Positions 19,174 to 19,999 of a stretch of 19,999 nucleotides of DNA are shown here, piece after piece (the first letter of the stretch is position 1; every line of letters starts with the position of its first letter). Position numbers and translations under genes: made by a program. The DNA is from Dimargaris cristalligena. Its lineage: Eukaryota; Kickxellomycota; Dimargaritomycetes; Dimargaritales; Dimargaritaceae. The DNA lies in assembly GCA_027576995.1 (NCBI GenBank), contig JANBQC010000366.1:8235-28233 (forward strand), read 5' to 3'. Below the pieces are notes generated by a model. It saw only the letters and a list, made by a program, of their open reading frames with translations. It searched no databases and was not told where the DNA came from.

Positions 19174-19708
19174 ACGTGTTGGAGTTTGCTAAGGATATAT
19201 ATATTATTGTTTTTTGCTACATGTCAGAAGCCCTAGAGTTCGGGGAGGTGTTTCATGTATGCAACATGTTACTAATCAGCTCAGCCATTCAACCTCCATA
19301 TTCCCCCCTTCCAATAAACCAAACGTCATTGATCCGAACTCGTATTTGTCCTAGTAAAAATAATAATAATTATATGATTATCCAGCGCCAAGACCAGGCA
19401 ATGTGAAGGAAAATAGCGGACGAATCCCTTCCCACAGTTTATTTGGTCTATTACTCTCCGCGAATATGCCTCGCTACTCACACGACTATACTCAGCTGCA
19501 TCGCCAAGCATTCAACGGCCGATATACACCATGAAGAACGGAGGAGAGGCTCCGCTAGCCCCTCCCCTCATAGCGAATGCATTTGTATTTAATAGCTGGG
19601 AAGAGAACTGGTATTGTCCTCAACTCTAAGACTTCTTTCCACCCTGCGTATTGTTAATAGGCATTATTACCCTTGGGTGCTCGCAATCTCTTACTGCCCA
19701 CCACCGCC
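19174..19708. other. intergenic region CWC25 / last gene
   Basis: About 535 bp. An AT-rich tract with AATAATAATAATTATATGATTA near 19361-19380 suits the 3' end of the splicing-factor gene. A 22-codon ATG frame at 19466-19534 is too short to support. The final 60 bp before the next ATG are C-rich leader (CCACCACCGCC). Nothing else is recognised. Confidence 0.4.
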
Positions 19709-19924
19709 ATGTCGAACGATTCGGACCATGAAGATGACCTGACCGAGCTGTCCGCCTGGGAGCTGTGTCAACAGTACAGCCTAGAGGCCCTCCGCCCGCC
19801 GTGGACCTTCTTCACGATCCGGGGCAGCGTCCTCCCCCGCGCGCTTCTGCCCATTACCCTGACCGTTGTCTACGCCATTACCTATGCCTTCGTGATGGGA
19901 ACCCCGACCCCTGAGGCCAACCAT
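19709..19924 (+). CDS. probable bestrophin-like anion channel, first exon (partial)
   Basis: Start of a gene cut by the window edge. The ATG sits in a CCGCCATG context after a C-rich leader. Seventy-two residues are visible. An acidic N-terminus (MSNDSDHEDD) is followed by WELCQQYSLEALRPPWTFF, then TIRGSVLPRALLPI and a hydrophobic segment (about 43-63). The RGSVLPR motif directly before the first membrane helix is typical of fungal bestrophin / UPF0187 chloride channels. That is my basis for the family call, made from a short segment. I place the donor at GTTAGA (19925). Without splicing the frame would stop at 19969, giving a 87-residue product, which seems too short. The rest lies outside the window. 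Confidence 0.55.
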
Positions 19925-19999
19925 GTTAGAGGACTAACCAATAGTAAACCCGATATGGGACATATATAGTGAATCAATAGTCAATCAATAAACGTTGGT

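Noticed and set aside
19466..19534. 22-codon ATG frame before the last gene
   Set aside because: Too short to support without conservation or expression evidence.
427..19969. A gene cluster or new multi-gene system
   Set aside because: The genes serve unrelated housekeeping pathways, lie on both strands with separate promoters, and show no shared repeats or domain logic.

Overview
The window looks like nuclear DNA of a fungus. It holds nine protein-coding genes on both strands. Seven are split by GT-AG introns of about 130 to 370 nt, or continue past the window edge. Coding exons are GC-rich, and introns and intergenic DNA are more AT-rich. Every multi-exon model below was built by hand: all splice phases close and the joined frames give conserved proteins of normal family length. 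The ATP synthase subunit g, the Cwc25-type splicing factor and the compact Rab geranylgeranyltransferase alpha subunit fit a fungus. Many longish introns and an AIG1/FAR-17a-type protein suggest an early-diverging lineage (zoopagomycete or mucoromycete grade), but that placement is inference.

Layout, left to right. Positions 1-426 carry a near-perfect 56-bp inverted repeat (palindrome) between two exact 34-bp direct repeats. An intronless gene on the minus strand (427-1017) encodes an unrecognised secreted protein. About 1.76 kb without a recognisable gene follows. The minus-strand Rab geranylgeranyltransferase alpha gene (7 exons, 2776-4915) shares a 593-bp divergent promoter with the plus-strand kynureninase gene (6 exons, 5509-7964). 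Next on the plus strand come the large subunit of replication protein A (5 exons, 8801-11470), mitochondrial ATP synthase subunit g (2 exons, 12206-13019) and a mitochondrial enoyl-CoA hydratase closest to 3-methylglutaconyl-CoA hydratase/AUH (8 exons, 14198-16311). A minus-strand AIG1/FAR-17a membrane protein (16541-17263) converges on the hydratase gene and diverges from a plus-strand Cwc25-type splicing factor (2 exons, 18006-19173). The last feature is the first exon of a probable bestrophin-like anion channel that runs out of the window.

The genes are ordinary housekeeping functions (vesicle traffic, tryptophan/NAD metabolism, DNA replication, respiration, amino-acid or lipid breakdown, splicing). 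They do not form one pathway or cluster. I saw no tRNA, rRNA, CRISPR array or transposase, and no evidence for a new multi-gene system. The points most worth a second look are the left-edge palindrome, the orphan secreted protein beside it, a tandem CGCGTT/CGCTTT array upstream of the RPA1 gene, and several splice or start choices that decide protein ends.
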